DNA from: Gluconacetobacter dulcium
GTDB lineage: Bacteria; Pseudomonadota; Alphaproteobacteria; Acetobacterales; Acetobacteraceae
DNA length: 64,000 bases
Direction: 5' to 3'
NCBI RefSeq assembly: GCF_014174165.1
Contig: NZ_JABEQN010000006.1
Coordinates: 62,001 to 126,000 of the forward strand
A program made the translations under genes and the position numbers. Numbering within the stretch: position 1 is the stretch's first letter; the number at the start of each line of letters is the position of its first letter. Below are positions 54,655-64,000 of the stretch, piece by piece. Under the pieces are notes generated by a model. It was not told where the DNA came from. It saw nothing but the letters and a program-made list of their open reading frames with translations, and did not search any database.

Positions 54655-55332
54655 TTAGCGCTGCGGAGCCTGCTCGGCGGCGCGCCGATCCTGCGCCAGC
54701 GGGTCCTGGGCGAGGATCTCACCCTTGAAGATCCAGACCTTCACACCGCAGGTGCCATAGGTGGTCTTCGCCGTGGCCACGCCATAATCGATGTCCGCGC
54801 GCAGCGTGTGCAGCGGCACCCGGCCCTCGCGATACCACTCGACACGCGCGATCTCGGCGCCGCCCAGACGGCCACCGCAGTTGATCCGGATGCCCTGCGC
54901 GCCCAGACGCATCGCCGACTGCACGGCGCGCTTCATGGCGCGACGGAAGGCCACGCGGCGCTCCAGCTGCTGAGCGATGTTCTCGGCCACCAGCGTCGCG
55001 TCGATTTCCGGCTTGCGGATCTCGACGATGTTCAGCGCAACGTCGGTCTTCGCCATACGGGTCAGATCCTTGCGCAGAACGTCGATGTCCTGACCCTTCT
55101 TGCCGATCACGACGCCCGGACGGGCGGCGTAGATCGTCACGCGGGGCTTCTTCGCCGGACGCTCGATCACCACGCGGGACACGCCAGCACCCGACAGCTT
55201 GCGGCGCAGGTGCGAACGCAGCTTCAGGTCGTCATGCAGCAGGCGCGAATAGTCGGGGCCAGCGTACCAACGGCTGTCCCAGGTGCGGTTGATACCGAGC
55301 CGCAGCCCGATCGGATTGACTTTGTGTCCCAT
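54655..55332 (-). CDS. rpsC: 30S ribosomal protein S3
   Basis: Ribosomal protein uS3, 225 aa, at the mRNA entry of the 30S subunit, with helicase activity in the ribosome. [20 protein letters not shown] opens the protein. The KH domain has the GKKG loop in [19 protein letters not shown], and the C domain has [17 protein letters not shown]. Complete and in normal context after rplV. Confidence 0.97.
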   Translation of the reverse strand: MGHKVNPIGLRLGINRTWDSRWYAGPDYSRLLHDDLKLRSHLRRKLSGAGVSRVVIERPAKKPRVTIYAARPGVVIGKKGQDIDVLRKDLTRMAKTDVALNIVEIRKPEIDATLVAENIAQQLERRVAFRRAMKRAVQSAMRLGAQGIRINCGGRLGGAEIARVEWYREGRVPLHTLRADIDYGVATAKTTYGTCGVKVWIFKGEILAQDPLAQDRRAAEQAPQR

Positions 55333-55335
55333 GGA

Positions 55336-55740
55336 TCAGGCCGCCTTCTGCTCGGTTGTCTCCGCCTCGGCCGAACGCTCGGCCACGACGATCTTCAGAT
55401 GGCTGAAGAACTTCTCGATGCGGGACGAACGACCACGACCACGCGCATGGAAACGACGCATGACGATCGACTTGCCAACCTCGGCGCGCACCACCACCAG
55501 CTGGTCGACATCCAGCTGATGATTGTTCTCTGCGTTCGCGATCGCGCTTTGCAGGGTCTTCTTGACGTCCTGCGCGATGCGACGCTTCGAGAACGTCAGT
55601 GTCGCCACGGCCTGGGCCGCCGGCTTGTTGCGAATCAGCGCCGCGACCAGATTCAGCTTGCGCGGGCTCACGCGGATATTCCGCGTGACGGCCTGCGCCT
55701 CGGTTTCCGCGAGCGTGCGCGGATGCTTCGGCTTGCTCAT
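55336..55740 (-). CDS. rplV: 50S ribosomal protein L22
   Basis: Ribosomal protein uL22, 134 aa, lining the exit tunnel, whose loop affects macrolide binding. [20 protein letters not shown] and [20 protein letters not shown] are family blocks, as is [17 protein letters not shown], the tunnel loop. It is about 24 residues longer than E. coli L22, split between both ends. Confidence 0.96.
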   Translation of the reverse strand: MSKPKHPRTLAETEAQAVTRNIRVSPRKLNLVAALIRNKPAAQAVATLTFSKRRIAQDVKKTLQSAIANAENNHQLDVDQLVVVRAEVGKSIVMRRFHARGRGRSSRIEKFFSHLKIVVAERSAEAETTEQKAA

Positions 55741-55741
55741 A

Positions 55742-56020
55742 TCAGCCCCGCTTCGCCTTCTTGTCCGACGAATGCCCCGTGAAGGTACGCGTCGGCGAGA
55801 ACTCGCCGAACTTGTGCCCCACCATGTTCTCCGACACCTGAACGGGCAGGAATTTGTGCCCGTTATAGACGCCGAACGTCAGACCGACGAACTGCGGCAG
55901 GATTGTCGAGCGACGCGACCAGATCTTGATCACTTCGTTACGGCCCGACGCGCGCGACGCATCGGCTTTGTTCAGCAGATACCCGTCCACGAACGGGCCC
56001 TTCCAGACGGAACGTGCCAT
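55742..56020 (-). CDS. rpsS: 30S ribosomal protein S19
   Basis: Ribosomal protein uS19, 92 aa, of the 30S head. [20 protein letters not shown] and [20 protein letters not shown] are diagnostic and complete. Twelve bases after rplB. Confidence 0.96.
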   Translation of the reverse strand: MARSVWKGPFVDGYLLNKADASRASGRNEVIKIWSRRSTILPQFVGLTFGVYNGHKFLPVQVSENMVGHKFGEFSPTRTFTGHSSDKKAKRG

Positions 56021-56032
56021 CTTCTTTGCCCC

Positions 56033-56863
56033 TTACTTACCGGTTTTCCGGCGACGGATAATCAGACTGTCCGTACGCTTGTTAACCCTGGTCTTGTAAC
56101 CCTTGGTCGGCTTGCCCCACGGCGTGACCGGATGACGGCCGCCCGAGGTGCGGCCTTCGCCACCACCATGCGGATGGTCGACCGGGTTCATCACGACGCC
56201 GCGGTTATGCGGACGACGACCCAGCCAGCGACCGCGACCGGCCTTGCCCATATGCTGGTTCATGTTGTCCGGGTTCGACACCGCGCCAACCGTCGCCATG
56301 CACTCGCCGCGCACGACGCGCAGCTCGCCCGACTGCAGCTTGATCTGCGCATAGCCGGCATCCTTGCCGACCAGCTGGCAGTACGTGCCGGCCGAGCGGG
56401 CAATCTTGCCGCCGGCGCCCGGCTTCAGCTCGATATTATGCACGATGGTGCCGACCGGAATGGCCGACAGCGGCATCGCGTTGCCCGGCTTGATGTCGAC
56501 GCGCGCGCCGGCCACCACCTGGTCACCCACCTTCAGGCGCTGCGGCGCCAGGATGTAGGCGAGCTCGCCGTCCTCATACTTCACCAGCGCGATGAAGGCG
56601 GTGCGGTTCGGGTCATATTCCAGACGCTCGACCGTGCCGGCCACATCGAACTTGCGCCGCTTGAAATCGACGAAGCGATAGGACTGCTTGTGGCCGCCAC
56701 CGATGAAGCGCGAGGTGATGCGCCCATGGTTGTTGCGTCCGCCGGACTTGTTCTTGCCTTCGGTCAGAGCCTTTACAGGCTTACCCTTCCACAGCTCCTT
56801 ACGGTCGATCAGGACCGTATTGCGCAGGCTGGGGGTGACCGGATTAAAGTGCTTCAGTGCCAT
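56033..56863 (-). CDS. rplB: 50S ribosomal protein L2
   Basis: Ribosomal protein uL2, 276 aa, essential for peptidyl transferase and subunit association. The His loop lies in [20 protein letters not shown], and [20 protein letters not shown] is the family start. SH3-like and OB domains appear complete. The C terminus is the usual basic one. Confidence 0.97.
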   Translation of the reverse strand: MALKHFNPVTPSLRNTVLIDRKELWKGKPVKALTEGKNKSGGRNNHGRITSRFIGGGHKQSYRFVDFKRRKFDVAGTVERLEYDPNRTAFIALVKYEDGELAYILAPQRLKVGDQVVAGARVDIKPGNAMPLSAIPVGTIVHNIELKPGAGGKIARSAGTYCQLVGKDAGYAQIKLQSGELRVVRGECMATVGAVSNPDNMNQHMGKAGRGRWLGRRPHNRGVVMNPVDHPHGGGEGRTSGGRHPVTPWGKPTKGYKTRVNKRTDSLIIRRRKTGK

Positions 56864-56879
56864 GTCTTGCTACCCCGCG

Positions 56880-57215
56880 TCAGACCAGCTTCGCGGTCAG
56901 GTCGATGGACTGACCCTCGGCAAGCTGCACAAACGCCTTCTTCACATCGGAACGCTGGCCCGGGCGGCCCTTGAAGCGCTTCGTCTTGCCCTTCTGGACA
57001 AGCGTGTTCACGCCCAGGACCTTCACGCCGAACAGACCTTCGACCGCGACCTTGATCTCCGGCTTCGTGGCGTCGATCGCGACCTTGAAGACCACCTGGT
57101 TCTTCTCGGACAGCGCCGTCGCCTTCTCGGTGATCAGCGGCGCGCGAACGATGTCATACATCGTCTCACGCGACATGCGCTCCGCCTTCTTGCGGATTGC
57201 GAGCACGTTGGTCAT
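56880..57215 (-). CDS. rplW: 50S ribosomal protein L23
   Basis: Ribosomal protein uL23, 111 aa, at the tunnel exit, docking trigger factor and [23 protein letters not shown] and [20 protein letters not shown] are characteristic. The ATG at 57215 overlaps the rplD stop (ATGA), so it is preferred over the ATG at 57176, which would remove 13 residues. Confidence 0.94.
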   Translation of the reverse strand: MTNVLAIRKKAERMSRETMYDIVRAPLITEKATALSEKNQVVFKVAIDATKPEIKVAVEGLFGVKVLGVNTLVQKGKTKRFKGRPGQRSDVKKAFVQLAEGQSIDLTAKLV

Positions 57216-57826
57216 GCCAGGCGCTCCTTCAGGCCTTCGACGCCGGCGCGGGTGATCGCGAGCACGTCGTGGTTGAGGATGTCGTAGACGTTCGCGCCGA
57301 TGGTGGGCAGCACGTCGATCTTCGGCAGGTTGCGGGTGGCGCGACCGAAATTCTCCTCGACCGTCGCATCGACGATCAGGGCGGACTTCCAGCCCAGCGC
57401 CTGGACCTTCGCGGCCAGCTCGGCAGTGCGGCCCGACGACGTGGCGGCGTCCAGCACCACCAGCTTGCCTTCGGCAGCCTTCTGCGACAGCGCGGAGATC
57501 AGGCCCAGACGACGCACCTTCTTCGGCAGGTCGTAGCCATGATCGCGAACGACCGGCCCATGCACGGCACCACCGGTGCGGTACTGCGGCGCACGCAGCG
57601 AGCCCTGACGGGCGCTACCCGTGCCCTTCTGGCGGTACGGCTTCTTGGTCGTGCCGGAGACTTCGCCCATCCCCTTGACCTTGTGCGTGCCGGCGCGGCG
57701 CTTGGCCAGCTGCCAGTGCACCACACGCGCCATGATATCGGCCCGCGGCGTCACCCCGAAAATCTCGTCCGGAAGGACGGCCGTGCCGGCGCTCCCGTTG
57801 TCGAGGGTTTTGATTTCGTAATCCAT
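57212..57826 (-). CDS. rplD: 50S ribosomal protein L4
   Basis: Ribosomal protein uL4, 204 aa, in the tunnel wall. In E. coli L4 also represses the S10 operon. [20 protein letters not shown] with [20 protein letters not shown] is the tunnel extension. Stop overlaps rplW. Confidence 0.96.
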   Translation of the reverse strand: MDYEIKTLDNGSAGTAVLPDEIFGVTPRADIMARVVHWQLAKRRAGTHKVKGMGEVSGTTKKPYRQKGTGSARQGSLRAPQYRTGGAVHGPVVRDHGYDLPKKVRRLGLISALSQKAAEGKLVVLDAATSSGRTAELAAKVQALGWKSALIVDATVEENFGRATRNLPKIDVLPTIGANVYDILNHDVLAITRAGVEGLKERLA

Positions 57827-57838
57827 TGCCCTCTATCC

Positions 57839-58522
57839 TCAGCCCGCAGCCTCAACCAGGGCCGCCGGATACGGCGCCTCGGCATGACGGGCTTTCTTGA
57901 TCGCATCACGAACCAGCACCAGCTCGTTCTTGGCGCCGGGCACGGAGCCACGGACCAGGAGCAGGTTCTTTTCGGCATCCACCGCCGCCACCTCGAGATT
58001 GAGGGTGGTCACGCGCTCAGAGCCCAGGTGCCCGGCCATCTTCTTGTTCTTGAAGGTCTTGCCCGGATCCTGGCGGTTACCCGTCGAACCATGCGAACGA
58101 TGGCTGATGGACACGCCGTGCGAAGCTTCGAGACCCGCGAAGTTCCAGCGCTTCATGGCGCCGGCGAAGCCCTTGCCCTTGCTGGTGGCCGTCACGTCGA
58201 TCTTCTGCCCCACCACGAAATGGGCGGCAGAGAGAGTGGCGCCTGCTTCCAGCACGGCATCTTCCGCAACGCGGAATTCAACCAGCTTCTTCTTGGGTTC
58301 GACCTTCACGCGGGCAAAATGGCCGCGGTTCGGCTTGGAGACGTTCTTCACCTTGGCGTTGCCGAGCCCGAGCTGCACGGCCGTATAGCCATCACGCTCC
58401 TGGGTACGGACATCCACCACCTGCACGTTGTCGATATGCAGGACGGTGACAGGCACATGGGTGCCGTCTTCCTTAAACAGCCGGGTCATGCCCAGCTTCT
58501 TTGCGATCAATCCGGTGCGCAT
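57839..58522 (-). CDS. rplC: 50S ribosomal protein L3
   Basis: Ribosomal protein uL3, 227 aa, near the peptidyl transferase centre. [20 protein letters not shown] opens the protein; the central [20 protein letters not shown] holds the Gln that is methylated in E. coli. The C terminus LVEAAG is somewhat longer than in E. coli. 10 bp after rpsJ. Confidence 0.96.
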   Translation of the reverse strand: MRTGLIAKKLGMTRLFKEDGTHVPVTVLHIDNVQVVDVRTQERDGYTAVQLGLGNAKVKNVSKPNRGHFARVKVEPKKKLVEFRVAEDAVLEAGATLSAAHFVVGQKIDVTATSKGKGFAGAMKRWNFAGLEASHGVSISHRSHGSTGNRQDPGKTFKNKKMAGHLGSERVTTLNLEVAAVDAEKNLLLVRGSVPGAKNELVLVRDAIKKARHAEAPYPAALVEAAG

Positions 58523-58532
58523 CGTCTGGACC

Positions 58533-58841
58533 TTAAAGTTTAATCTCGACGTCCACGCCAGCGGCGAGGTCGAGCTTCATGAGAGCGTCCACGGTCTGCG
58601 GGGTCGGCTCGACAATGTCGAGCAGCCGGCGATGAGTCCGAATTTCGAACTGCTCGCGGCTTTTCTTGTCCACGTGGGGAGAGCGGTTCACGGTGAACCG
58701 TTCGATATGCGTCGGCAGCGGGATAGGACCCCGAACCCGCGCACCCGTACGCTTCGCCGTGTTGACGATCTCTTTGGTGCTGTTATCGAGCACCCGATGA
58801 TCGTACGCCTTCAGGCGAATGCGGATGTTCTGGTTGTCCAT
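58533..58841 (-). CDS. rpsJ: 30S ribosomal protein S10
   Basis: Ribosomal protein uS10, 102 aa, of the 30S head and partner of NusB in antitermination. [20 protein letters not shown] and [20 protein letters not shown] are diagnostic. It is 105 bp downstream of tuf, with a strong hairpin between (58894-58923), so the S10 genes may have partly separate transcription. Confidence 0.97.
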   Translation of the reverse strand: MDNQNIRIRLKAYDHRVLDNSTKEIVNTAKRTGARVRGPIPLPTHIERFTVNRSPHVDKKSREQFEIRTHRRLLDIVEPTPQTVDALMKLDLAAGVDVEIKL

Positions 58842-58893
58842 CGTCTATTCAGTCCAACTTCAATGGTTCGGGGGAACCCGAGCCGCCAAAGGA

Positions 58894-58923
58894 GACCCCG
58901 GCCGGATTGCTCCGGCCGGGGTC
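58894..58923 (-). terminator. Hairpin between tuf and rpsJ
   Basis: A perfect 12-bp GC-rich stem (GACCCCGGCCGG / CCGGCCGGGGTC) with a 6-base loop follows the tuf stop by 24 bases. The tail is TCTCCTTTGG, only partly T-rich, so it may be a partial terminator that lowers read-through from tuf into the S10 genes. Confidence 0.55.
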
Positions 58924-58946
58924 GCCAGTTCTGGTTACGAACCCGA

Positions 58947-60137
<1,191 letters not shown>

Positions 60138-60231
60138 CGTCTATCTCCGTTACCTCGGCCCACAGGCCGGGAGTCGGGTTGAAATGTTCCTAACCGGAAG
60201 CGTGCCGGTCTTTAGACCGGACAAACGCCCC

Positions 60232-60708
60232 TTACCAGCGATAATGACTGAACGCCTTGTTGGCCTCGGCCATGCGATGCGTGTCTTCACGCTTCTTCAC
60301 GGCGGACCCACGATTGTTGACCGCGTCCAGAAGCTCGTTGGACAGACGTTCCTGCATGGTGTTCTCGCCGCGCTTGCGCGAGGCGTCGATCAGCCAGCGG
60401 ATCGCCAGCGCCTGACGACGCTCCGTGCGCACTTCGACGGGCACCTGATAGGTGGCACCACCGACGCGACGCGAACGGACCTCGACGGCCGGCTTCACGT
60501 TGTCCAGCGCGCTGTGGAACATCACAACCGGATCGGCTGCTGCACCACCACGGCGACGCAACACCTCAAGCGCACCATAGACGATGCCTTCGGCGGTGGA
60601 TTTCTTGCCGTCATACATGAGCGCATTCATGAAGCGCGTGATGACGACATCACCAAATTTCGGATCGGGAAGAATCTCGCGCTTCACGGCGCGATGACGG
60701 CGACTCAT
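60232..60708 (-). CDS. rpsG: 30S ribosomal protein S7
   Basis: Ribosomal protein uS7, 158 aa, nucleator of the 30S head. [20 protein letters not shown] and [20 protein letters not shown] are diagnostic, and the C-terminal [17 protein letters not shown] is complete. 15 bp after rpsL. Confidence 0.97.
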   Translation of the reverse strand: MSRRHRAVKREILPDPKFGDVVITRFMNALMYDGKKSTAEGIVYGALEVLRRRGGAAADPVVMFHSALDNVKPAVEVRSRRVGGATYQVPVEVRTERRQALAIRWLIDASRKRGENTMQERLSNELLDAVNNRGSAVKKREDTHRMAEANKAFSHYRW

Positions 60709-60723
60709 GCCTGGTTATTCCTT

Positions 60724-61095
60724 TTACTTCGGACGCTTCGCGCCATAGAGCGAGCGACGCTGACGACGCTTGGCGATACCCTGGGTATCCAGAACGCCAC
60801 GCAGGATGTGGTAACGAACGCCCGGAAGATCCTTGACGCGGCCACCGCGGATCAGGACCACACTGTGCTCCTGCAGGTTGTGGCCTTCACCGGGGATGTA
60901 GCTGACGACCTCATAGCCGTTCGTCAGACGCACCTTCGCAACCTTACGCAGAGCCGAGTTCGGCTTCTTCGGTGTGGTTGTGTAGACGCGGGTGCAGACA
61001 CCGCGCTTCTGCGGGCAACCCTGCAGAGCAGGCACCTTATTGCGCTTGGCTGCGGGCTCGCGGCCTTTGGCGATCAGCTGGTTGATGGTCGGCAT
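60724..61095 (-). CDS. rpsL: 30S ribosomal protein S12
   Basis: Ribosomal protein uS12, 123 aa, at the decoding centre. [20 protein letters not shown] and [19 protein letters not shown] are conserved. The two Lys whose change gives streptomycin resistance, in KKPNSALRK and [13 protein letters not shown], both have the sensitive residue. First gene of the str cluster after a 501-bp gap from rpoC; a promoter lies at 61312-61340. Confidence 0.97.
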   Translation of the reverse strand: MPTINQLIAKGREPAAKRNKVPALQGCPQKRGVCTRVYTTTPKKPNSALRKVAKVRLTNGYEVVSYIPGEGHNLQEHSVVLIRGGRVKDLPGVRYHILRGVLDTQGIAKRRQRRSLYGAKRPK

Positions 61096-61311
61096 ACGCC
61101 TTTCCCGATCCTTACAAATTTCGGCCGGCCAACCGCGTCTCAGGTTGCCGACTGTCGTTCACAACAAAATCCCACCGAATGAGGATCATTCGCCTGGGCA
61201 TCATATTTACATCCGGCCTTGGCGGCCCTTTCGGACCACGGCACCGCATGCCTGCATGCTGCATTCGACGGCCAACGACGTCATACGAGACGGGGCTAGC
61301 CGAGGGCGCGG

Positions 61312-61340
61312 AACCTACGAAGCCCCTGCCCTTGAGTCAA
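61312..61340 (-). promoter_or_regulatory. Promoter upstream of rpsL
   Basis: On the minus strand TTGACT (61340-61335) and TAGGTT (61317-61312) are 17 bases apart. The -35 is part of TTGACTCAA, the same 9-mer as before rpsM. It would give a leader of about 210 bases before rpsL, long enough for regulation. Confidence 0.5.
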
Positions 61341-61518
61341 GTGTTACCTCGGGATTCGCGGCCGATTCCCGCCGAATTATCTCGGCAGGCAGGCGATGGC
61401 GGGCATGCAGTCACGGCAGGCCCGCCGTCGCGCGATCGTCGCGCATCCCGACCGTGCCAATCATCCGATTCGGCGCGATCCGGTCGGCCATCAGATACAG
61501 GACCTCGGCCCCATAGGA

Positions 61519-61576
61519 AAGGGGCCGGGTGTTGCCACCCGGCCCCTTCCACAACCCGCCCCTTCACAAGGGGCGG
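61519..61576 (-). terminator. Two tandem hairpins after rpoC
   Basis: After the rpoC stop come a 9-bp stem (CCGCCCCTT/AAGGGGCGG, 61556-61576) and, eight bases on, a perfect 13-bp stem with a 4-base loop (61519-61548). The tail after the second stem is TTTCC, short. Together they probably end or reduce rpoBC transcription. Confidence 0.6.
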
Positions 61577-61596
61577 CAAACACCGCCGAGACGCGC

Positions 61597-64000
61597 TCAG
61601 CCGGCCTTGGTGACCACGGGACGGCCCTGCGCGAGGCGCTGGCGGTCCTGCCCTGCCGCGATCGCCCGCAGCTTGTTCATCACACTGCCCGTGCCCGCCG
61701 GGATCAGACGCCCGACGATCACGTTTTCCTTCAGGCCGTTCAGCGTGTCGCGCTTGCCGGCCGTGGCGGCCTCGGTCAGGACACGAGTCGTCTCCTGGAA
61801 CGACGCCGCCGAGATGAAGGACTGGGTCTGCAGCGAGGCCTTGGTGATGCCCTGGAGCACAGGCATGGCCGCGGCCGGGCGCTCGCCCATGTTCAGGCGC
61901 TTCGTGTTCTCGGTCTCGTACTCGATCCGGTCCACCGTCTCGCCGACCAGATAGGTCGTGTCGCCGGGTTCGAGGATCTCGACCTTCTGCAGCATCTGGC
62001 GAACGATCACCTCGATGTGCTTGTCGTTGATCTTCACGCCCTGGAGTCGATAGACGTCCTGGATCTCGTTCACCAGGTAGTCCGACAGCGCCTCGACACC
62101 CAGAACCTTCAGGATGTCATGCGGCACGCGCGGACCGTCGACCAGCGGATCGCCCACGCGGACGAAATCGCCTTCCTGGACCGAGACGTGCTTGCCCTTG
62201 GGGATCAGGTAGTCGGTCTCTTCGCCCGTCTCGTCGTTCTTCACGATGACCCGGCGCTTGGCCTTGTAATCCTTGCCGAACTCGACGCGGCCGTCGGTCT
62301 CGGAAATGATCGCATGGTCCTTCGGACGCCGTGCCTCGAACAGTTCGGCGACGCGGGGCAGACCACCCGTGATGTCACGGGTCTTCGAGCCTTCACGCGG
62401 GATACGGGCCAGCACATCACCGGCACTGACCTGCGCCCCGTTCTCGACCGACAGCAGCGAATCGGGCGAGAGGAAGTAGCGGGCGTCGTTGCCGTTGGAC
62501 AGCTTGATGACGTTGCCGTTCGCGTCCTTGAGCTGCAGACGCGGACGCAGGTCCACACCCTTGGCCGCCTGCTTGTAGTCGACGACCACCTTCGAGGTCA
62601 GGCCCGTCACTTCGTCCATCCGCTCGACGAGCGTGATGGAGTCGATCAGGTCCAGATACTCGACCGTTCCCGACTGCTCGGTGATGATCGGCAGGGTGTA
62701 CGGATCCCACTCGGCCAGCTTCTGGGCGCGTGTGACCGTGGCCCCTTCTTCCACCAGCAGGCGCGCGCCGTAAGGCACGCGGAAGCGCGCACGCTCGACC
62801 CCCTTCTCGTCCGTCAGCACGATCTCGCAGTTACGCGACATCACGATCGGCACGTTCTGGCTGTTATGAACGACGTTGCGGTTGTTGATCGTCACCTGTC
62901 CGTCACGCGACGCCTCGACCATCGACTGCTCGGCGCCACGCTGCGCCGCACCGCCGATATGGAAGGTACGCATGGTGAGCTGGGTGCCCGGCTCGCCGAT
63001 CGACTGGGCCGCGATCACGCCGACAGCCTCGCCGATATTGACCGGCGTGCCGCGCGCCAGATCGCGCCCGTAGCACAGGCCGCAGACGCCGACCCGGCTC
63101 TCGCAAGTCAGGACCGAACGGATCAGCATGCTTTCCACGCCGGCCTTCTCGATCTTCTCGGCCAGGGCCTCGTCGATCAGCAGGTCGCGCTTCACCAGCA
63201 CGTCGCCCGTCGCCGGGTCCAGCACATCGGCGGCGACCGTGCGGCCCAGAATCCGCTCGGACAGCGAGGAGACGACTTCGCCGCCATCCATCACGGCACG
63301 AACCGTCAGGCCGCGCTCGGAACCGCAATCTTCCTCGACGATGATGCAGTCCTGCGCCACGTCGACCAGACGGCGGGTCAGGTAACCCGAGTTCGCGGTC
63401 TTCAGCGCGGTGTCCGCCAGCCCCTTGCGGGCGCCGTGGGTCGAGGTGAAGTAATCGAGAACCGACAGGCCTTCCTTGAAGTTGGCGATGATCGGCTGCT
63501 CGATGATCTCGCCCGACGGCTTGGCCATCAGGCCGCGCATGCCGGCCAGCTGCTTCATCTGCGCCGGCGACCCACGGGCACCGGAATGGCTCATCATCCA
63601 CACCGAGTTCGTGACCTTGCCGACCTCCTGGCGCGAGATCTCCTTCATCATCGCGGCCTGCACCTCGTCGGTGCAGCGCGACCAGGCATCGACCACCTTG
63701 TTGTAGCGCTCGCCAGCGGTGATCAGACCGTCCTGATACTGCTGTTCGAACTCCTTCACCTCGGTGGCGGTGCGATCGACCAGGCCCTTCTTCTCGGTCG
63801 GGATGATCATGTCATCCTTGCCGAACGAAATGCCGGCCTTGGCCGCGTGACGGAAGCCCAGCCCCATCATGCGGTCGCAGAAGATCACCGCTTCCTTCTG
63901 ACCGCAGTGACGATAGACCGCGTCGATCACGTCCGACACGTTCTTCTTCGTCAGCTGCTTGTTGATCAGCGCGAAGGGAATCGCCGCATGACGCGGCAGG
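61597..64000 (-). CDS. rpoC: RNA polymerase beta' subunit, C-terminal part
   Basis: The last 800 or so residues of RpoC (usual length near 1,400); the gene continues past the right edge. Visible blocks include [20 protein letters not shown], the [20 protein letters not shown] segment of the secondary-channel region, and the bridge and trigger helix area with [20 protein letters not shown]. The second zinc site has Cys in EEDCGSERG and in [31 protein letters not shown] and [11 protein letters not shown] follow. It is convergent with nothing and is followed by tandem hairpins. The coding frame shows no interruption. The start codon is outside the window. Confidence 0.97.
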   Translation of the reverse strand, partial: LPRHAAIPFALINKQLTKKNVSDVIDAVYRHCGQKEAVIFCDRMMGLGFRHAAKAGISFGKDDMIIPTEKKGLVDRTATEVKEFEQQYQDGLITAGERYNKVVDAWSRCTDEVQAAMMKEISRQEVGKVTNSVWMMSHSGARGSPAQMKQLAGMRGLMAKPSGEIIEQPIIANFKEGLSVLDYFTSTHGARKGLADTALKTANSGYLTRRLVDVAQDCIIVEEDCGSERGLTVRAVMDGGEVVSSLSERILGRTVAADVLDPATGDVLVKRDLLIDEALAEKIEKAGVESMLIRSVLTCESRVGVCGLCYGRDLARGTPVNIGEAVGVIAAQSIGEPGTQLTMRTFHIGGAAQRGAEQSMVEASRDGQVTINNRNVVHNSQNVPIVMSRNCEIVLTDEKGVERARFRVPYGARLLVEEGATVTRAQKLAEWDPYTLPIITEQSGTVEYLDLIDSITLVERMDEVTGLTSKVVVDYKQAAKGVDLRPRLQLKDANGNVIKLSNGNDARYFLSPDSLLSVENGAQVSAGDVLARIPREGSKTRDITGGLPRVAELFEARRPKDHAIISETDGRVEFGKDYKAKRRVIVKNDETGEETDYLIPKGKHVSVQEGDFVRVGDPLVDGPRVPHDILKVLGVEALSDYLVNEIQDVYRLQGVKINDKHIEVIVRQMLQKVEILEPGDTTYLVGETVDRIEYETENTKRLNMGERPAAAMPVLQGITKASLQTQSFISAASFQETTRVLTEAATAGKRDTLNGLKENVIVGRLIPAGTGSVMNKLRAIAAGQDRQRLAQGRPVVTKAG

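Larger units (their letters stand above)
61096..61596. other. Intergenic region between rpoC and rpsL
   Basis: About 500 bp without a gene. It holds the rpoC downstream hairpins (61519-61576), the rpsL promoter (61312-61340) and a leader of about 210 bases before rpsL. Open frames here on both strands have no recognisable product. Confidence 0.5.

Noticed and set aside
61179-61613. Plus-strand open frame between rpsL and rpoC
   Set aside because: It spans the rpoC hairpins and the rpsL promoter and gives Arg/Pro/His-rich sequence without a ribosome site.

Overview
The window looks like the chromosome of an acetic acid bacterium (Acetobacteraceae, Gluconacetobacter-like). The grounds are high G+C, alphaproteobacterial ribosomal gene order, a hopanoid C-3 methylase (HpnR), an idonate dehydrogenase next to a TonB receptor, and several outer-membrane receptors. 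The genus is an inference; no rRNA gene is present to settle it.

Left part (1-9.5 kb). A nicotinamidase (pncA) is followed by a tightly overlapping BMP-type nucleoside ABC transporter operon (Tat-exported binding protein, double ATPase, two permeases). The operon ends with an oxygenase that keeps the mononuclear-iron domain of Rieske oxygenases but lacks the [2Fe-2S] Rieske segment. An FMN reductase and an AsmA-like protein follow.

Second part (9.5-28.6 kb). This is a large accessory island read as an organosulfur (sulfonate/sulfone) scavenging locus. On the minus strand lie an SfnB/DszC-like flavin monooxygenase, a DmoA/NtaA-like LLM monooxygenase, SsuD, a flavin reductase, a TonB-dependent receptor, a second NtaA-like monooxygenase and an FAD/NAD(P)-binding protein. 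Divergent on the plus strand are a complete dipeptide-type ABC importer and an aldo/keto reductase. An AT-rich 400-bp divergent control region separates the two arms. A second TonB receptor follows. Together they form a route from outer-membrane uptake through inner-membrane import to oxidative C-S cleavage and disposal of the carbonyl product. A decayed copy of the FAD protein's 3' end lies beyond the intact gene.

Third part (28.6-44.4 kb). These are separate metabolic and envelope genes: idnD, ybaL (Kef-type antiporter), a small lipoprotein, hpnR, a copper-chaperone-like HMA protein, an ArsC/Spx-family protein, an exported hypothetical protein, pgm, a periplasmic isoaspartyl peptidase, an 8-oxoguanine deaminase, an exported phospholipase D-like protein, a cytochrome b561 and a membrane-anchored catalase-like peroxidase.

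Right part (44.5-64 kb). The str-S10-spc-alpha superoperon runs on the minus strand: rpoC (3' part), rpsL, rpsG, tuf, rpsJ, rplC, rplD, rplW, rplB, rpsS, rplV, rpsC, rplP, rpmC, rpsQ, rplN, rplX, rplE, rpsN, rpsH, rplF, rplR, rpsE, rpmD, rplO, secY, adk, rpsM, rpsK, rpoA, rplQ, then a strong intrinsic terminator. fusA is absent from its usual place between rpsG and tuf. Two promoters with the same TTGACTCAA -35 region can be read upstream of rpsL and rpsM.
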